Assembly (NCBI GenBank): GCA_028284635.1
Contig: JANQRJ010000099.1
Coordinates: 60,686 to 124,685 of the forward strand
DNA length: 64,000 nucleotides
Origin: Pelagicoccus sp.
Lineage (GTDB): Bacteria; Verrucomicrobiota; Verrucomicrobiia; Opitutales; Opitutaceae
Reading direction: 5' to 3'
Positions within the stretch are counted from its first letter, which is position 1; each line of letters starts with the position of its first letter. This document shows, piece after piece, positions 17,955 to 26,768 of this stretch. The notes beneath the pieces are model-generated. The model saw nothing but the letters and a program-made list of their open reading frames with translations. It was not told the DNA's origin and searched no databases. The translations under genes were made by a program, and so were the position numbers.

Positions 17955-18602
17955 ATGAAACGCGCCGCCTTTGTATTGACTCTCGCTACGACACTTCCCT
18001 TCGCCAATGCGGACGAAGAGCTCAAGCCCCTCGTCGTCGAATACCCGCCGCCCTTTCTCATGGGCACGCCAGTCCCCATCAATCTGCCAAATCTAGAGGA
18101 TGCCAGCGCCAAGGCTCCCGACATCCTAGTCCCAGCCGACATCTCTAACCTAGCCCGAGACAAGCCCGTCACTTCGAGCGACGACTTTCCTATCATCGGA
18201 GAACTCGAGTACGCTACCGATGGAGACAAGGAGTCGGACGACGGCTACTTCGTCGAACTGGCCTCTGGCCAGCAATGGATCCAGATCGATCTCGAAAAGG
18301 AAGCCGAGATCTACGCAGTCGCCGTCTGGCGTTACCACGCCCAGAAGCGAGCCTATCAGGACGTCGTCATCAAGGTCTCCAACGATCCCGAATTCAAGGA
18401 CGGCGTCACCACCATCTTCAACAACGATCACGACGACTCGTCCGGCTTCGGCAAAGGCGCCCAAAAAGCCTTTATAGAAACCAACCAAGGCCGTCTCGTT
18501 CCAGCCCATCAAGCTAAAGCCCGCTATGTTCGCCTCTATTCCAACGGCAATACGAGCAACGAGATGAATCACTATATCGAAGTCGAAGTATACGGCCGAT
18601 GA
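17955..18602 (+). CDS. Secreted discoidin (F5/8 type C) domain protein
   Basis: 215 residues with a short Sec signal (MKRAAFVLTLATTLPFANAD). After a proline-rich stretch comes a single F5/8C-type jelly roll (about 62-215): NLARDKPVTSSDDFPIIGEL, YATDGDKESDDGYFVELASG, QWIQIDLEKEAEIYAVAVWR and ARYVRLYSNGNTSNEMNHYI. Such domains bind carbohydrate. It has no catalytic domain, so substrate capture or a structural role is likely. Its stop overlaps the start of the next gene (ATGA), starting a coupled group with two glycosyltransferases and ApbE. Confidence 0.85.
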   Translation: MKRAAFVLTLATTLPFANADEELKPLVVEYPPPFLMGTPVPINLPNLEDASAKAPDILVPADISNLARDKPVTSSDDFPIIGELEYATDGDKESDDGYFVELASGQQWIQIDLEKEAEIYAVAVWRYHAQKRAYQDVVIKVSNDPEFKDGVTTIFNNDHDDSSGFGKGAQKAFIETNQGRLVPAHQAKARYVRLYSNGNTSNEMNHYIEVEVYGR

Positions 18603-20077
18603 CGGCCAGAGCCAGCTTGCTCAAGCTCTACATACCGATCGCGCTCCTCATCCTCGCTACAGCTCTCGCGCTTCGCTTCGAAAGCTCGGGCAACCGCCCG
18701 CTGCATGCGGACGAGGCCGTGCAGGCCTACCAAACCTGGCAGCTTTCCAAGGGAGAAGGCTACCACTACGATCCTGCGGACAAGCACGGACCCACCCTCT
18801 ACTACCTCTCCAGCTGGCTCGGTCAACTGCGTGGCTTGGATCCCGACGAACTCGCGCCACGAGACCTCCGCCTACTGTCCATAGGAGCGAGTTCGCTTCT
18901 TATCGTCACCATACTTTCGATACGAAAGCGTATCGGCTCGATAGCCTGCCTTGTCACGGCCACCCTCGTGGCCATCTCTCCGCTCTGCGTCATATACGGC
19001 GCCTATTTCATCCAGGAGAGTCTTCTGGCCATCATCCTGTGGCTTCTTGCCATTGCCATCTGGAGCTACTTTGAAAAGCCGAAGCAGACCACTGCTCTAG
19101 CTATCGGCCTGCTCGTCGGGCTTGCCATTGCCACCAAAGAGACCGCCGTCCTCCACTTCCTATCCCTGATTCCTGCTCTTTGGCTTGCCCGCCCGAAAAC
19201 GCCGCGAGAGCCCATAGCGAAACCCTCCCGCATTATCGCGGCCCTGGCGGGAGCTCTCAGCGTTTGGCTGCTTTTCTACTCCTCGTTCTTTTCAAATCCA
19301 CAAGGACTCGTCGACAGTATCGCCGCCTACGGCAAGGCGATCAGCCGATCGACCGGGCAAGGCCACGAAAAGCCGGGCTGGTACTACTTGTCGATGCTCT
19401 GGCCCCTGCGCCGCGAAGGCGTCCTGTGGGGAGAAACGGTTTTCATTCTCTGCTCTATCGCCGGCCTCTTTCTTATGGCGCGTCCCAAAGCAATCTGCCA
19501 ACGCTTCACCCTCTATCTCTCCCTGCAAGGCATTTTCAGTCTTCTATTATATTCGTCCATTCCCTACAAAACTCCTTGGCTTTTGCTTATTCCCTACACG
19601 CTTCTATGCCCAGCGGTAGGATACCTAGTAGCCCGGGCGTGGGAAGGCTCGAAGATCCCTTGGTCTCGCTACGCCTGTCTCGCTATCCTGCTCGCGCTGT
19701 TTGCCGACCAAGGAAGAAAAACCTTCCTCGCCACGAACCGCTACGCTGCCGACTCGCGCAATCCCTATATATACCAGCATACAAGTCAGCCATTCGAAAA
19801 ACTCGCCCAGCGCCTCACAACGCTGCTGCCTCGGAATCCCTCCATCGCCGTATATAGTCCCGACCATGCCTGGCCGCTTCCTTGGGTCCTGCGAAACCAC
19901 CCGAAAGTCGGCTATTGGCAGAACCTCGAGTCGTTCTCCCCAAGCCATGACATCATCCTGATCGACTCCCGTCTCGGTTCCGAAGACGATCCGTCCCTGG
20001 AAAGCGAATACAGCTTGGAACTGCATGGGCTCCGCCCCAACACGCTTCTGCAACTCTATATATCGGAAGAAGCCTAG
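18599..20077 (+). CDS. GT-C fold membrane glycosyltransferase, TIGR03663/Agl23-like
   Basis: 492 residues with about ten hydrophobic helices (LYIPIALLILATALALRF at the N-terminus, then clusters through about 370) and a soluble C-terminal domain. The first periplasmic loop has HADEAVQAYQTWQLSKGEGY, the acidic DE motif typical of GT-C enzymes such as GT39/PMT that use polyprenyl-phosphate sugars. This matches the family annotated TIGR03663 (flippase activity-associated Agl23-like). The acceptor is unknown. A GT2 gene of the dolichyl-phosphate-glucose synthase type two genes downstream could make its lipid-linked donor. Confidence 0.82.
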   Translation: MTARASLLKLYIPIALLILATALALRFESSGNRPLHADEAVQAYQTWQLSKGEGYHYDPADKHGPTLYYLSSWLGQLRGLDPDELAPRDLRLLSIGASSLLIVTILSIRKRIGSIACLVTATLVAISPLCVIYGAYFIQESLLAIILWLLAIAIWSYFEKPKQTTALAIGLLVGLAIATKETAVLHFLSLIPALWLARPKTPREPIAKPSRIIAALAGALSVWLLFYSSFFSNPQGLVDSIAAYGKAISRSTGQGHEKPGWYYLSMLWPLRREGVLWGETVFILCSIAGLFLMARPKAICQRFTLYLSLQGIFSLLLYSSIPYKTPWLLLIPYTLLCPAVGYLVARAWEGSKIPWSRYACLAILLALFADQGRKTFLATNRYAADSRNPYIYQHTSQPFEKLAQRLTTLLPRNPSIAVYSPDHAWPLPWVLRNHPKVGYWQNLESFSPSHDIILIDSRLGSEDDPSLESEYSLELHGLRPNTLLQLYISEEA

Positions 20078-20081
20078 CCCC

Positions 20082-20969
20082 GTGATCCAATTCCCACTAG
20101 ATCCCTCCCTGACGGCATTTCGTCACAGTGCCATGGCGACAGAATGGGTCCTCTACCTTGGAGGCCAGGACTCGGCCTATCTCGGGAGCGCCGCGCTCGA
20201 GGCCTTCCAGCTCATCGAACAAATCGAAGACAAGCTTAGCCTCTACCGGGAAAATAGCGACGTCTGCCGCATTAACCGCCTGAGTATCGAAAGCAGCATC
20301 CAAGTCGATTTCGATACCATCGCCTGTCTCGAAGCCGCTTTCGCTGCCAGCGCGATGCTAGACGAAACCTTCAACCCCTTTCTCGGAGCTCCCGCTCTGC
20401 AGGCGAAAGACCAAATAGACGAGCTCGAACACAATGGCGGACCAAAGGAGAACGGCCACGCGGCGCAGAAGCATATCGTCGCGATCGACAGACAAAACCG
20501 GGTCGCGAAGAAGCTCGAGTCCGGCCCGCTTCTCGACCTAGGCGGGATAGGCAAGGGCTTTGCTCTCGACCGAATCGCGGAGCTGCTTCTCGATTGGGAG
20601 ATCGACACGGGCCTGCTGGTTTCGGGCGGAAGCACCGCCCTCGCCTTGCCCGATACGAAAAAGGAGACCCTGCGGCTCGAAGCGCTCGATTGCCACCTCG
20701 AGCCAGGCCGCGCGATTGCAAGCTCCGGCGAAGGCGTCCTCCCCAACCACATTATTGCCCCCCTCGACTCCCAGCCAGGAGCCCGCTACGCCCGTTCCTG
20801 GGCGGTGGCCGACGGCGCTGCTCTGGCCGACGCTGCCAGCACGGCAGCGATCCTCATGACAAGCGAGCAGCTCCAGGAAACCGCGAAAAACGCCAACATC
20901 GCCTTCGCGATCCAAGCCAAGGAAGGCGAGGCTATCCAGACCTTCGGAGACTTTCGGCAAAAGCCATGA
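20082..20969 (+). CDS. FAD:protein FMN transferase, ApbE family
   Basis: 295 residues from the GTG at 20082, four bases after the upstream stop. I prefer this to an ATG at 20133 because that Met is the domain-internal AMATEW (family AMGT). Key ApbE features: FNPFLGAP, GPLLDLGGIGKGFALDRIAE (D152 region), LLVSGGSTALALPD, and ADGAALADAASTAAILM, which supplies the Mg-binding aspartates. ApbE attaches FMN to threonine of exported redox proteins. No obvious lipoprotein signal is visible, so its location is uncertain. No classical Rnf/Nqr or FMN-bind target is nearby. Confidence 0.85.
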   Translation: MIQFPLDPSLTAFRHSAMATEWVLYLGGQDSAYLGSAALEAFQLIEQIEDKLSLYRENSDVCRINRLSIESSIQVDFDTIACLEAAFAASAMLDETFNPFLGAPALQAKDQIDELEHNGGPKENGHAAQKHIVAIDRQNRVAKKLESGPLLDLGGIGKGFALDRIAELLLDWEIDTGLLVSGGSTALALPDTKKETLRLEALDCHLEPGRAIASSGEGVLPNHIIAPLDSQPGARYARSWAVADGAALADAASTAAILMTSEQLQETAKNANIAFAIQAKEGEAIQTFGDFRQKP

Positions 20970-21688
20970 AGCCCTGTTTCCAGATCGTCATCCCCTGCCG
21001 CAACGAAGCCGAGCGACTGCCTCCGTTTCTCGAAGCCCTCGCCTGCGAGCTCGCGAAGTCCGATCTGCCTGCCACGATCCAGATAGTGGACGACGGCTCG
21101 CGCCCCGAAAATCTGGATACGCTTTCGCAAGCGATCGCTCCGATCGTTTCGAGCCACGCAAACGTCTCTCCGGTCCACGCCTACCAGCCAAATCGAGGCA
21201 AAGGCTTCGCCATCCGAACAGGCTGGGACCTCGCCCCCCAAGCTACTCACCTCGCCTTCGTAGACGCCGACGGAGCAATACCAGCCAAAGAAGCCTGCCG
21301 CCTGCTCGAAGCGGTCGCGCTCGAACCGCAAGCTCGCCAGCTCGTCTTCGCCAGCCGCTATGCCGTCCCTCGAAGCGAGGTGAAGCGAAGCCGACGACGC
21401 GACATTGCCTCCCGAATCTTTCGTCTGCTGCTGAAGGTCCGCTACCATCCTGAAATTCTGGATACGCAATGTGGATTCAAGATCGTTCCGCAAGCCTTCT
21501 ACCAGGAGGCCAAAGCCGATTTTCACCAGGACCGCTACGGCTTCGACCTGGAGCTTTATGTCCAAGCCAGATCCCTTGGCTACGACATTCGAGAGCTCCC
21601 GATCTCGTGGCAGGAAGTCGCTGGCAGCAACCTGAACGGCCGTCACGCCCTTGGGCTGGCAATCTCCATTCTTTTCAAGCGAATATAA
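20966..21688 (+). CDS. Family 2 glycosyltransferase, polyprenyl-phosphate sugar synthase-like
   Basis: 240 residues; the ATG at 20966 overlaps the ApbE stop (ATGA). GT-A fold features: FQIVIPCRNEAERLPPFLEA, TIQIVDDGSRPENLDTL (nucleotide Asp), PNRGKGFAIRTGW, HLAFVDADGAIPAKEACRLL (metal-binding DxD) and DTQCGFKIVPQAFYQE. The RGKG and DTQCGFK motifs are characteristic of ALG5/dolichyl-phosphate glucosyltransferases and bacterial homologues. It lacks transmembrane helices. It likely supplies a lipid-linked hexose to the GT-C enzyme two genes upstream. About 100 bp without a gene follow. Confidence 0.87.
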   Translation: MKPCFQIVIPCRNEAERLPPFLEALACELAKSDLPATIQIVDDGSRPENLDTLSQAIAPIVSSHANVSPVHAYQPNRGKGFAIRTGWDLAPQATHLAFVDADGAIPAKEACRLLEAVALEPQARQLVFASRYAVPRSEVKRSRRRDIASRIFRLLLKVRYHPEILDTQCGFKIVPQAFYQEAKADFHQDRYGFDLELYVQARSLGYDIRELPISWQEVAGSNLNGRHALGLAISILFKRI

Positions 21689-21788
21689 ACAGTCCCGCTA
21701 CCGCTCCTATACCAAATCCCAAAACCATTATTTGCAAGCAACGCGCGCCCCTCTTAAATAGTCTATACAACCAACACCCTACCCGATT

Positions 21789-23162
21789 ATGAATGCACTA
21801 AATGATTCCTACAGCCGCCGCTCGTTCATCGCGAAAGGAGCGCTCGCCAGCTCTCTCCTGATTCTGCCCCGCGGAATGAAAGCGAACAGCTCGGAAGCCA
21901 ACAGCCGCCTGCGCGTCGCCCTGATTGGAGTCGGCGGACGCGGGAAAGCCCACCTGCAAGGGCTGCGAAACGAACAGTTCGTGGCTTTCTGCGACGTTGA
22001 CCAAGATCGCGGACGAGAGAAGCTGCTGGCCAACGAGCAGACCGGACCGATTCTACGGAAATTCTCCGAAGCCAAATGGTTTAAGGACTACCGCGTAATG
22101 TTCGAGGAGATGGCAGACGAAATCGACGCCGTAGCGATATCGACGCCAGACCATTCTCACTTCCCGGCAGCCTTGGCGGCGGCGAAGCTCGGCAAGCACA
22201 TCCTAGTCGAGAAGCCGCTGTGCCGCACCATCACGGAAGTTCGTCAGCTCCACGCTGCCGCGAAGGAAGCCGGAGTCGTCACCCAGATGGGAAACCAAGG
22301 CCGGGCCAGCGAGGGAATACGCCTGGCTCGGGAGTGGATCCGGGGCGGCGCGATCGGCGAGGTCCATACGGTGCACGCCTGGACGGATCGTCCGCGCAAG
22401 CCGTGGTTCCACGAGCCGGACATCGATATCGACGGGGCGGAGGAAGAAGCGGTTCCCGAGACGCTGGACTGGGATCTCTGGCTCGGCTCGGCTCCCACGC
22501 GACCCTACAGCAGCCTCATCGCGCCGGCCAAGTGGCGCGGCTTCGTGGACTACGGCTGCGGCGCCCTCGGCGACATGGGCTGCCACCAGTTCGACGCTCC
22601 GTTCTACGCCCTCGATCTGTTCACCCCGACGACGATCTCCGCCGCTTCGACGGAACTCTACCCGAACACGTTTCCCGCCTCCACCTCGATCCACTACTCC
22701 TTCCCGGCAAACGACTGGCGCGGCCCGTTAGACCTGCACTGGTACGACGGTCCATTGCGGCCTCCGCAACCCGTGCCCGGCTTCGAATTCAACCCCAGCG
22801 GAGGCAGCATCTTCTACGGCACGGAGGGCATTATGCACGTCGGCACTCACAGCAGATCGGCCCGACTCCTGCCCGAAGACTTTATGCAGAAAAGCCGGGC
22901 CTCGCTGCCGGAGAAGTCGATTCCCCGCGTGAAGGGAGGCCACTTCAGGGAATGGACCAACGCCATCCGAAACGGGGCCGAATGCGGTTCGAACTTCGAC
23001 TACGCCGCACCCCTGACCGAACTCGTGCTGCTCGGCATCGCCGCCGTGCGAGCGAACGCTCGACTCGAATGGGACAGCGAAGGCATGAGATTCCCCAACC
23101 GCCCGGAGGCCGACGTCTTTCTCGGCCCCGTCTACGACTATCGACCCGGCTGGGGAGTGTAA
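21789..23162 (+). CDS. Tat-exported Gfo/Idh/MocA oxidoreductase 3
   Basis: 457 residues with twin-arginine signal YSRRSFIAKGALASSLLILP near 8-27. Rossmann motif RVALIGVGGRGKAHLQG, canonical EKP at 141-143 (LVEKPLCRTITEVRQL), QMGNQGRASEGIRLAREW, DWDLWLGSAPTRPY and GDMGCHQFDAPFYALD for the active-site His/Asp. It is closer in layout to oxidoreductase 1 than to 2, since both have the WDLWLG segment and GDMG.H motif. Followed 17 bp later by a two-domain DUF1080 protein, repeating the oxidoreductase-then-DUF1080 order seen at 11796-14711. Confidence 0.93.
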   Translation: MNALNDSYSRRSFIAKGALASSLLILPRGMKANSSEANSRLRVALIGVGGRGKAHLQGLRNEQFVAFCDVDQDRGREKLLANEQTGPILRKFSEAKWFKDYRVMFEEMADEIDAVAISTPDHSHFPAALAAAKLGKHILVEKPLCRTITEVRQLHAAAKEAGVVTQMGNQGRASEGIRLAREWIRGGAIGEVHTVHAWTDRPRKPWFHEPDIDIDGAEEEAVPETLDWDLWLGSAPTRPYSSLIAPAKWRGFVDYGCGALGDMGCHQFDAPFYALDLFTPTTISAASTELYPNTFPASTSIHYSFPANDWRGPLDLHWYDGPLRPPQPVPGFEFNPSGGSIFYGTEGIMHVGTHSRSARLLPEDFMQKSRASLPEKSIPRVKGGHFREWTNAIRNGAECGSNFDYAAPLTELVLLGIAAVRANARLEWDSEGMRFPNRPEADVFLGPVYDYRPGWGV

Positions 23163-23179
23163 CCGCAAATCGGATACCT

Positions 23180-24538
23180 ATGAGAAACCGTACAGCAACC
23201 CTTCTTCTCGGACTCCTGATCTCCCTCTCCTCGGCAGCGGCTGGAGACTGGACCGAGCTCTTCAACGGAAAGGACCTAGACGGCTGGCAGCAGCTCAACG
23301 GTTCCGCTCCCTACTCAGTCGAGGGCGACGCGATCGTCGGCACCGCCGTGCTGAACTCGCCCAACAGCTTTCTCGCCACGGAAGCTGACTACGGAGACTT
23401 CATTCTGGAATTCGAAGTCTTCATGGACCTCGACAAGCCCTTCAACTCCGGCGTGCAGTTCCGCAGTCTGAGCCTGCCCGAATACCGAAACGGACGCGTG
23501 CACGGCTACCAGTGCGAAATAGATCCCTCCGCTGGAAGGCAGAGCGGTGGCATCTACGACGAAGCCCGTCGCGGCTGGCTCTACCCTGGGTCGTTCAATC
23601 CCGCCTCGCAAGACGCCTTCCAAACCGGCGAATGGAACCACTACCGTATCGAAGCCATTGGCTCTCGCCTGCGCACTTGGGTCAACGGGCAGCCCGTAGC
23701 CTACGTGATCGACGAGCGTACGGCCCAAGGCTTCATCGCCCTCCAGGTTCACTCCATCTCAGCAGACTCGGGCCTGGAGGGCGGCAAGGTGAAGTGGCGC
23801 AAGCTCCGCATCCAAACCGAGGATCTCGAGCCCTCCCCTCCTACTCCAGACGTCTTCGTTCGCAACCTGCTGCCCAACCAGCTTGAACCCGAGGAGTCGG
23901 CCAGAGGCTGGCGGCTGCTCTGGGATGGAAAGAGCTCTGCCGGCTGGCGCAGCCGCCACGGCGAGAGCTTTCCGGAAAAAGGATGGTCCATGGAAAACGG
24001 CATCCTATCCGTCATGGAGACCTCGCAGGACAAAAGCTTGCGCGGTGGCGATATCGTGACCGAGGACGCATTCGCCAACTTCGAGCTGCAGCTTGAATAT
24101 AGATTCGCCCGAGGAGGCAACAGCGGAATATTCTATCTAGACCAGACCGAGGCTCAACTTCCGAAAAAGCCCCCAGTCGCCCTCGAATATCAGATACTCG
24201 ACGACGCCAACCATGCCGACGCTCTGAAAGGCGTGGACGGAAATCGAAAAAACGCGTCGCTATACGATCTGATACCATCCAGGCAACCGCGCCCCGCCAG
24301 GCCCAATCGATGGTATCACGCCCTCATCATAGTACGCGGCGCCGAGGTAGAACATTGGCTTAGCGGCTTTAGAGTCCTGAGCTACGATCGATCTTCCCAA
24401 TCGTTTCAAGACCTCGTGGCGGCCAGCAAGTTCGCCGAGATGGACGGCTTTGGACAATGGCCCGCCGGTCGCATCCGCTTGCAGGACCACACGGACTTCG
24501 TCTCGTTCCGCAGCATAAAGATTCGCGAACTGCCTTAG
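23180..24538 (+). CDS. Secreted protein with two DUF1080 domains
   Basis: 452 residues from the ATG at 23180, which opens a Sec signal (RTATLLLGLLISLSSAAAG). First DUF1080 about 23-215: WTELFNGKDLDGWQQLNGSA, DFILEFEVFMDLDKPFNSGV, NGRVHGYQCEIDPSAGRQSG, RKLRIQTEDLEP. Second about 245-450: GWRLLWDGKSSAGWRSRHGE, FELQLEYRFARGGNSGIFYL, ALEYQILDDANHADALKG, LQDHTDFVSFRSIKIREL. The tandem suggests two hydrolytic or binding modules; the second carries the GNSGIFY and EYQILDD marks most clearly. Predicted periplasmic or extracellular, hydrolysing 3-keto-glycosides made by the adjacent oxidoreductase. Confidence 0.9.
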   Translation: MRNRTATLLLGLLISLSSAAAGDWTELFNGKDLDGWQQLNGSAPYSVEGDAIVGTAVLNSPNSFLATEADYGDFILEFEVFMDLDKPFNSGVQFRSLSLPEYRNGRVHGYQCEIDPSAGRQSGGIYDEARRGWLYPGSFNPASQDAFQTGEWNHYRIEAIGSRLRTWVNGQPVAYVIDERTAQGFIALQVHSISADSGLEGGKVKWRKLRIQTEDLEPSPPTPDVFVRNLLPNQLEPEESARGWRLLWDGKSSAGWRSRHGESFPEKGWSMENGILSVMETSQDKSLRGGDIVTEDAFANFELQLEYRFARGGNSGIFYLDQTEAQLPKKPPVALEYQILDDANHADALKGVDGNRKNASLYDLIPSRQPRPARPNRWYHALIIVRGAEVEHWLSGFRVLSYDRSSQSFQDLVAASKFAEMDGFGQWPAGRIRLQDHTDFVSFRSIKIRELP

Positions 24539-24590
24539 CTTTTCCAGTCCAGCAAAACCCTATATATAAACAAAAAAACCCTCTGCTCGA

Positions 24591-26162
24591 ATGCCCTCTT
24601 CCCACACCTACGACGCCAACTCCAAGAAAATCTTCTGGGGCTGCTTTATCGCCCTGGTCACTACCTCCATGGCCTTCATTACCCGCGCCATCCTCATCGG
24701 CAGCGGGGTCTGGCCCGAACAGTTCGGACTCGACAAGGTCCAGGCCAGCGAGCTCTTCGGAGCCGGCATCTGGCCCTTCGCCATCAGCATCATCCTCTTC
24801 AGCCTGGTCATCGATCGGATCGGATACCGAGCCGCCATGCTATTCAGTTTCGTCTGCTACGCTCTGTATGGAGTGTTCGCATACATGGCCTACGCAGCCG
24901 TTTCCGATCCCGCTCTCTCCGGCGAAGCTCTAGCTGCAGCCCAAGGCAAGGCCTGGAATCTCCTCTACTTCGGCTCCATCATCCTCGGGCTTGGCAACGG
25001 CACGGTCGAAGCCTTCATCAACCCCGTCGTCGCCACCCTCTTTCCCAAGGAAAAGACGAAATGGCTCAACATCCTGCACGCCGGCTGGCCCGGCGGACTG
25101 GTCCTCGGCGGCGTCATCACCATCGCCCTAGGCAGCAGCGTGGCGGACAACTGGCTGGTCCTCGTCGCCATACTCGTAGCCCCTGCGATCATATACCTCG
25201 TCATGCTCTTCAAGGCTCAATTCCCCGTCAACGAACGCGTCGCCGCCGGAGCCAGCTATCGCCAAATGCTCGCCGAGTTCGGCATCGCCGGGGCCTTCAT
25301 CGCCAGCGCCCTGATCGTCTCCCAACTCGGCCAGGTCTTCGGTTGGAGCGGCGGCCTGCGCTGGACGCTCGTCGCCATACTCACTATCGGCTACGGAGCC
25401 TACGCCCGCTCGTTTGGGCGGCCGGTCATGATCATCCTCGTCTTGCTCATGATGCCGCTCGCCACGACTGAAATCGGCACCGACAGCTGGATCTCCGGAC
25501 TGATGGAGGAACCGATGGGCGAGGCTGGCTGGAACCCTGCATGGGTACTGGTCTACACCTCCGCGATCATGATGATCCTGCGCTTCAACGTCGGTCCCAT
25601 CGTCAAGGTCCTCACCCCGCTCGGCCTGCTTGCCGCCTGCTGCGTAGTCGCCATTATCGGCCTCTACCTGCTCAGCTTCGCCCACGGTCTCGCCTTCATC
25701 TTCTTCGCCGCCACCCTCTACGGTATCGGCAAGACCTTCTTCTGGCCCACTATGCTCGGCGTAGTCTCCGAGCAGTTTCCCACCGGCGGAGCCCTCACGC
25801 TCAACGCCATCGCCGGCATCGGCATGCTCGCCGTCGGCATCATCGGCGGCCCGCTCATCGGCAAGCTGCAGGAAACCACGGTGGCCGAAGCCATCGAAGC
25901 CGACCATCCCGCTCTCTACGAGCAAGTGGTTTCCAAGCGCGACTACGTGCTCGGAGACTACAGCGTCGTCGACGCAACGAAAGTCGAAACGCTGCCCGAA
26001 GCCGACCAAGCTAAGATCCAGCTCGCACGCGAAGAGAAAACCCAGTCCGCCCTCGCCAAGGTGGTCGTCTTTCCCGTCATCATGCTGGTCGGCTACCTCG
26101 GCCTGATTCTCTACTACAAGAGCCAAGGCGGCTACCGCGCCCAAGCAATGGGCATGCACTGA
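24591..26162 (+). CDS. MFS transporter
   Basis: 523 residues, about twelve transmembrane helices and a long soluble loop near the C-terminus (about 430-490) before a last helix. Helix 1 is FIALVTTSMAFITRAILIGS, and LFPKEKTKWLNILHAGWPGG lies between helices 4 and 5. Later helices include LTPLGLLAACCVVAIIGLYL and IAGIGMLAVGIIGGPLIGKL. Such carriers often accompany Gfo/Idh/MocA and DUF1080 genes in PVC and Bacteroidota genomes. It is last in the island, so uptake of the released sugar or keto-sugar is the likely job. No Shine-Dalgarno sequence; the leader is AT- and C-rich. Confidence 0.9.
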   Translation: MPSSHTYDANSKKIFWGCFIALVTTSMAFITRAILIGSGVWPEQFGLDKVQASELFGAGIWPFAISIILFSLVIDRIGYRAAMLFSFVCYALYGVFAYMAYAAVSDPALSGEALAAAQGKAWNLLYFGSIILGLGNGTVEAFINPVVATLFPKEKTKWLNILHAGWPGGLVLGGVITIALGSSVADNWLVLVAILVAPAIIYLVMLFKAQFPVNERVAAGASYRQMLAEFGIAGAFIASALIVSQLGQVFGWSGGLRWTLVAILTIGYGAYARSFGRPVMIILVLLMMPLATTEIGTDSWISGLMEEPMGEAGWNPAWVLVYTSAIMMILRFNVGPIVKVLTPLGLLAACCVVAIIGLYLLSFAHGLAFIFFAATLYGIGKTFFWPTMLGVVSEQFPTGGALTLNAIAGIGMLAVGIIGGPLIGKLQETTVAEAIEADHPALYEQVVSKRDYVLGDYSVVDATKVETLPEADQAKIQLAREEKTQSALAKVVVFPVIMLVGYLGLILYYKSQGGYRAQAMGMH

Positions 26163-26192
26163 CCCCTCCCCTCGCCAAAGAAAACGCGAAGC

Positions 26193-26528
26193 ATGTCGCC
26201 TTCCCTCTACATCTGCTGGACTACTGTTTCCTCGCTCGAGGACGCTCGTCGACTGGCCGCCCTCGCGGTGGAATCCGGCCTCGCCGCCTGCGTCCAGATC
26301 GACGCCGCCTGCGAATCGGTCTACCGCTGGGAAGGCGAGACTTGCCGAGACGAGGAGCGACGCATTTGGTTCAAGACCGTCGCGGCCAACTTGGAGAGGC
26401 TTGAGCGAAAAGTCGCGGAAAACCACCCCTACGAAACGCCTCAATGGGTCTGCGTGGAGGCCCAAAAAGTTTCGGAAAAGTACTTGAAATGGGCAAGCGA
26501 AGCCGCCAGCGTCCACCGCTTAATTTAA
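26193..26528 (+). CDS. cutA: CutA divalent-cation tolerance protein
   Basis: 111 residues of the trimeric ferredoxin-like CutA family. LYICWTTVSSLEDARRLAAL is the N-terminal strand/helix, LAACVQIDAACESVYRWEGE follows, and ENHPYETPQWVCVEA carries the invariant HPYE(T/V)P signature. The role in copper tolerance is old and disputed. It starts 30 bp after the MFS stop and may be read from the same transcript, but no function links it to the sugar island. Confidence 0.95.
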   Translation: MSPSLYICWTTVSSLEDARRLAALAVESGLAACVQIDAACESVYRWEGETCRDEERRIWFKTVAANLERLERKVAENHPYETPQWVCVEAQKVSEKYLKWASEAASVHRLI

Positions 26529-26547
26529 ACCGGAACCCGTTTCGACC

Positions 26548-26703
26548 ATGTCACAGCATCCCAGCTACAAGTCCAACGCCGCCAGCGGCGCCAAGCGCAA
26601 CGTTCTCAAACGCTTCGAGCGAGTGGAGCTCCTCCGCAAGCGCGGACAGTGGAAGGAAGGCGACCGCGTCTCCGGCCTGCGCAAGACCAAGCCCGAAGCC
26701 TAA
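26548..26703 (+). CDS. Small basic protein of the Chlamydiae/Verrucomicrobia type
   Basis: 51 residues beginning MSQHPSYKSNAASGAKRNVL, then KRFERVELLRKRGQWKEGDR and VSGLRKTKPEA. Rich in Lys and Arg. It resembles the PVC-specific small basic protein family (I recall TIGR04137). The high charge and size suggest a ribosome- or RNA-associated protein, but its function is not established. It starts 19 bp after cutA and is followed 28 bp later by a strong intrinsic terminator. A good lineage marker for Verrucomicrobiota. Confidence 0.85.
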   Translation: MSQHPSYKSNAASGAKRNVLKRFERVELLRKRGQWKEGDRVSGLRKTKPEA

Positions 26704-26731
26704 GCGCCCGAGCGGAAAGATTTTTTCGAAG

Positions 26732-26762
26732 ACGCCATCCTTTCGAGGACGGCGTTTTTTTT
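26732..26762 (+). terminator. Intrinsic terminator after the small basic protein
   Basis: ACGCCATCC (26732-26740), loop TTTCGA, GGACGGCGT (one A-C mismatch), then eight T. It ends the cutA/small-protein transcript. Confidence 0.88.
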
Positions 26763-26768
26763 GAGTCC

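Noticed and set aside
25128..26516. 462-residue open frame on the minus strand across the MFS and cutA genes
   Set aside because: Composition is Asp/Gly/Glu-rich with no known motif and both sense genes are clear.
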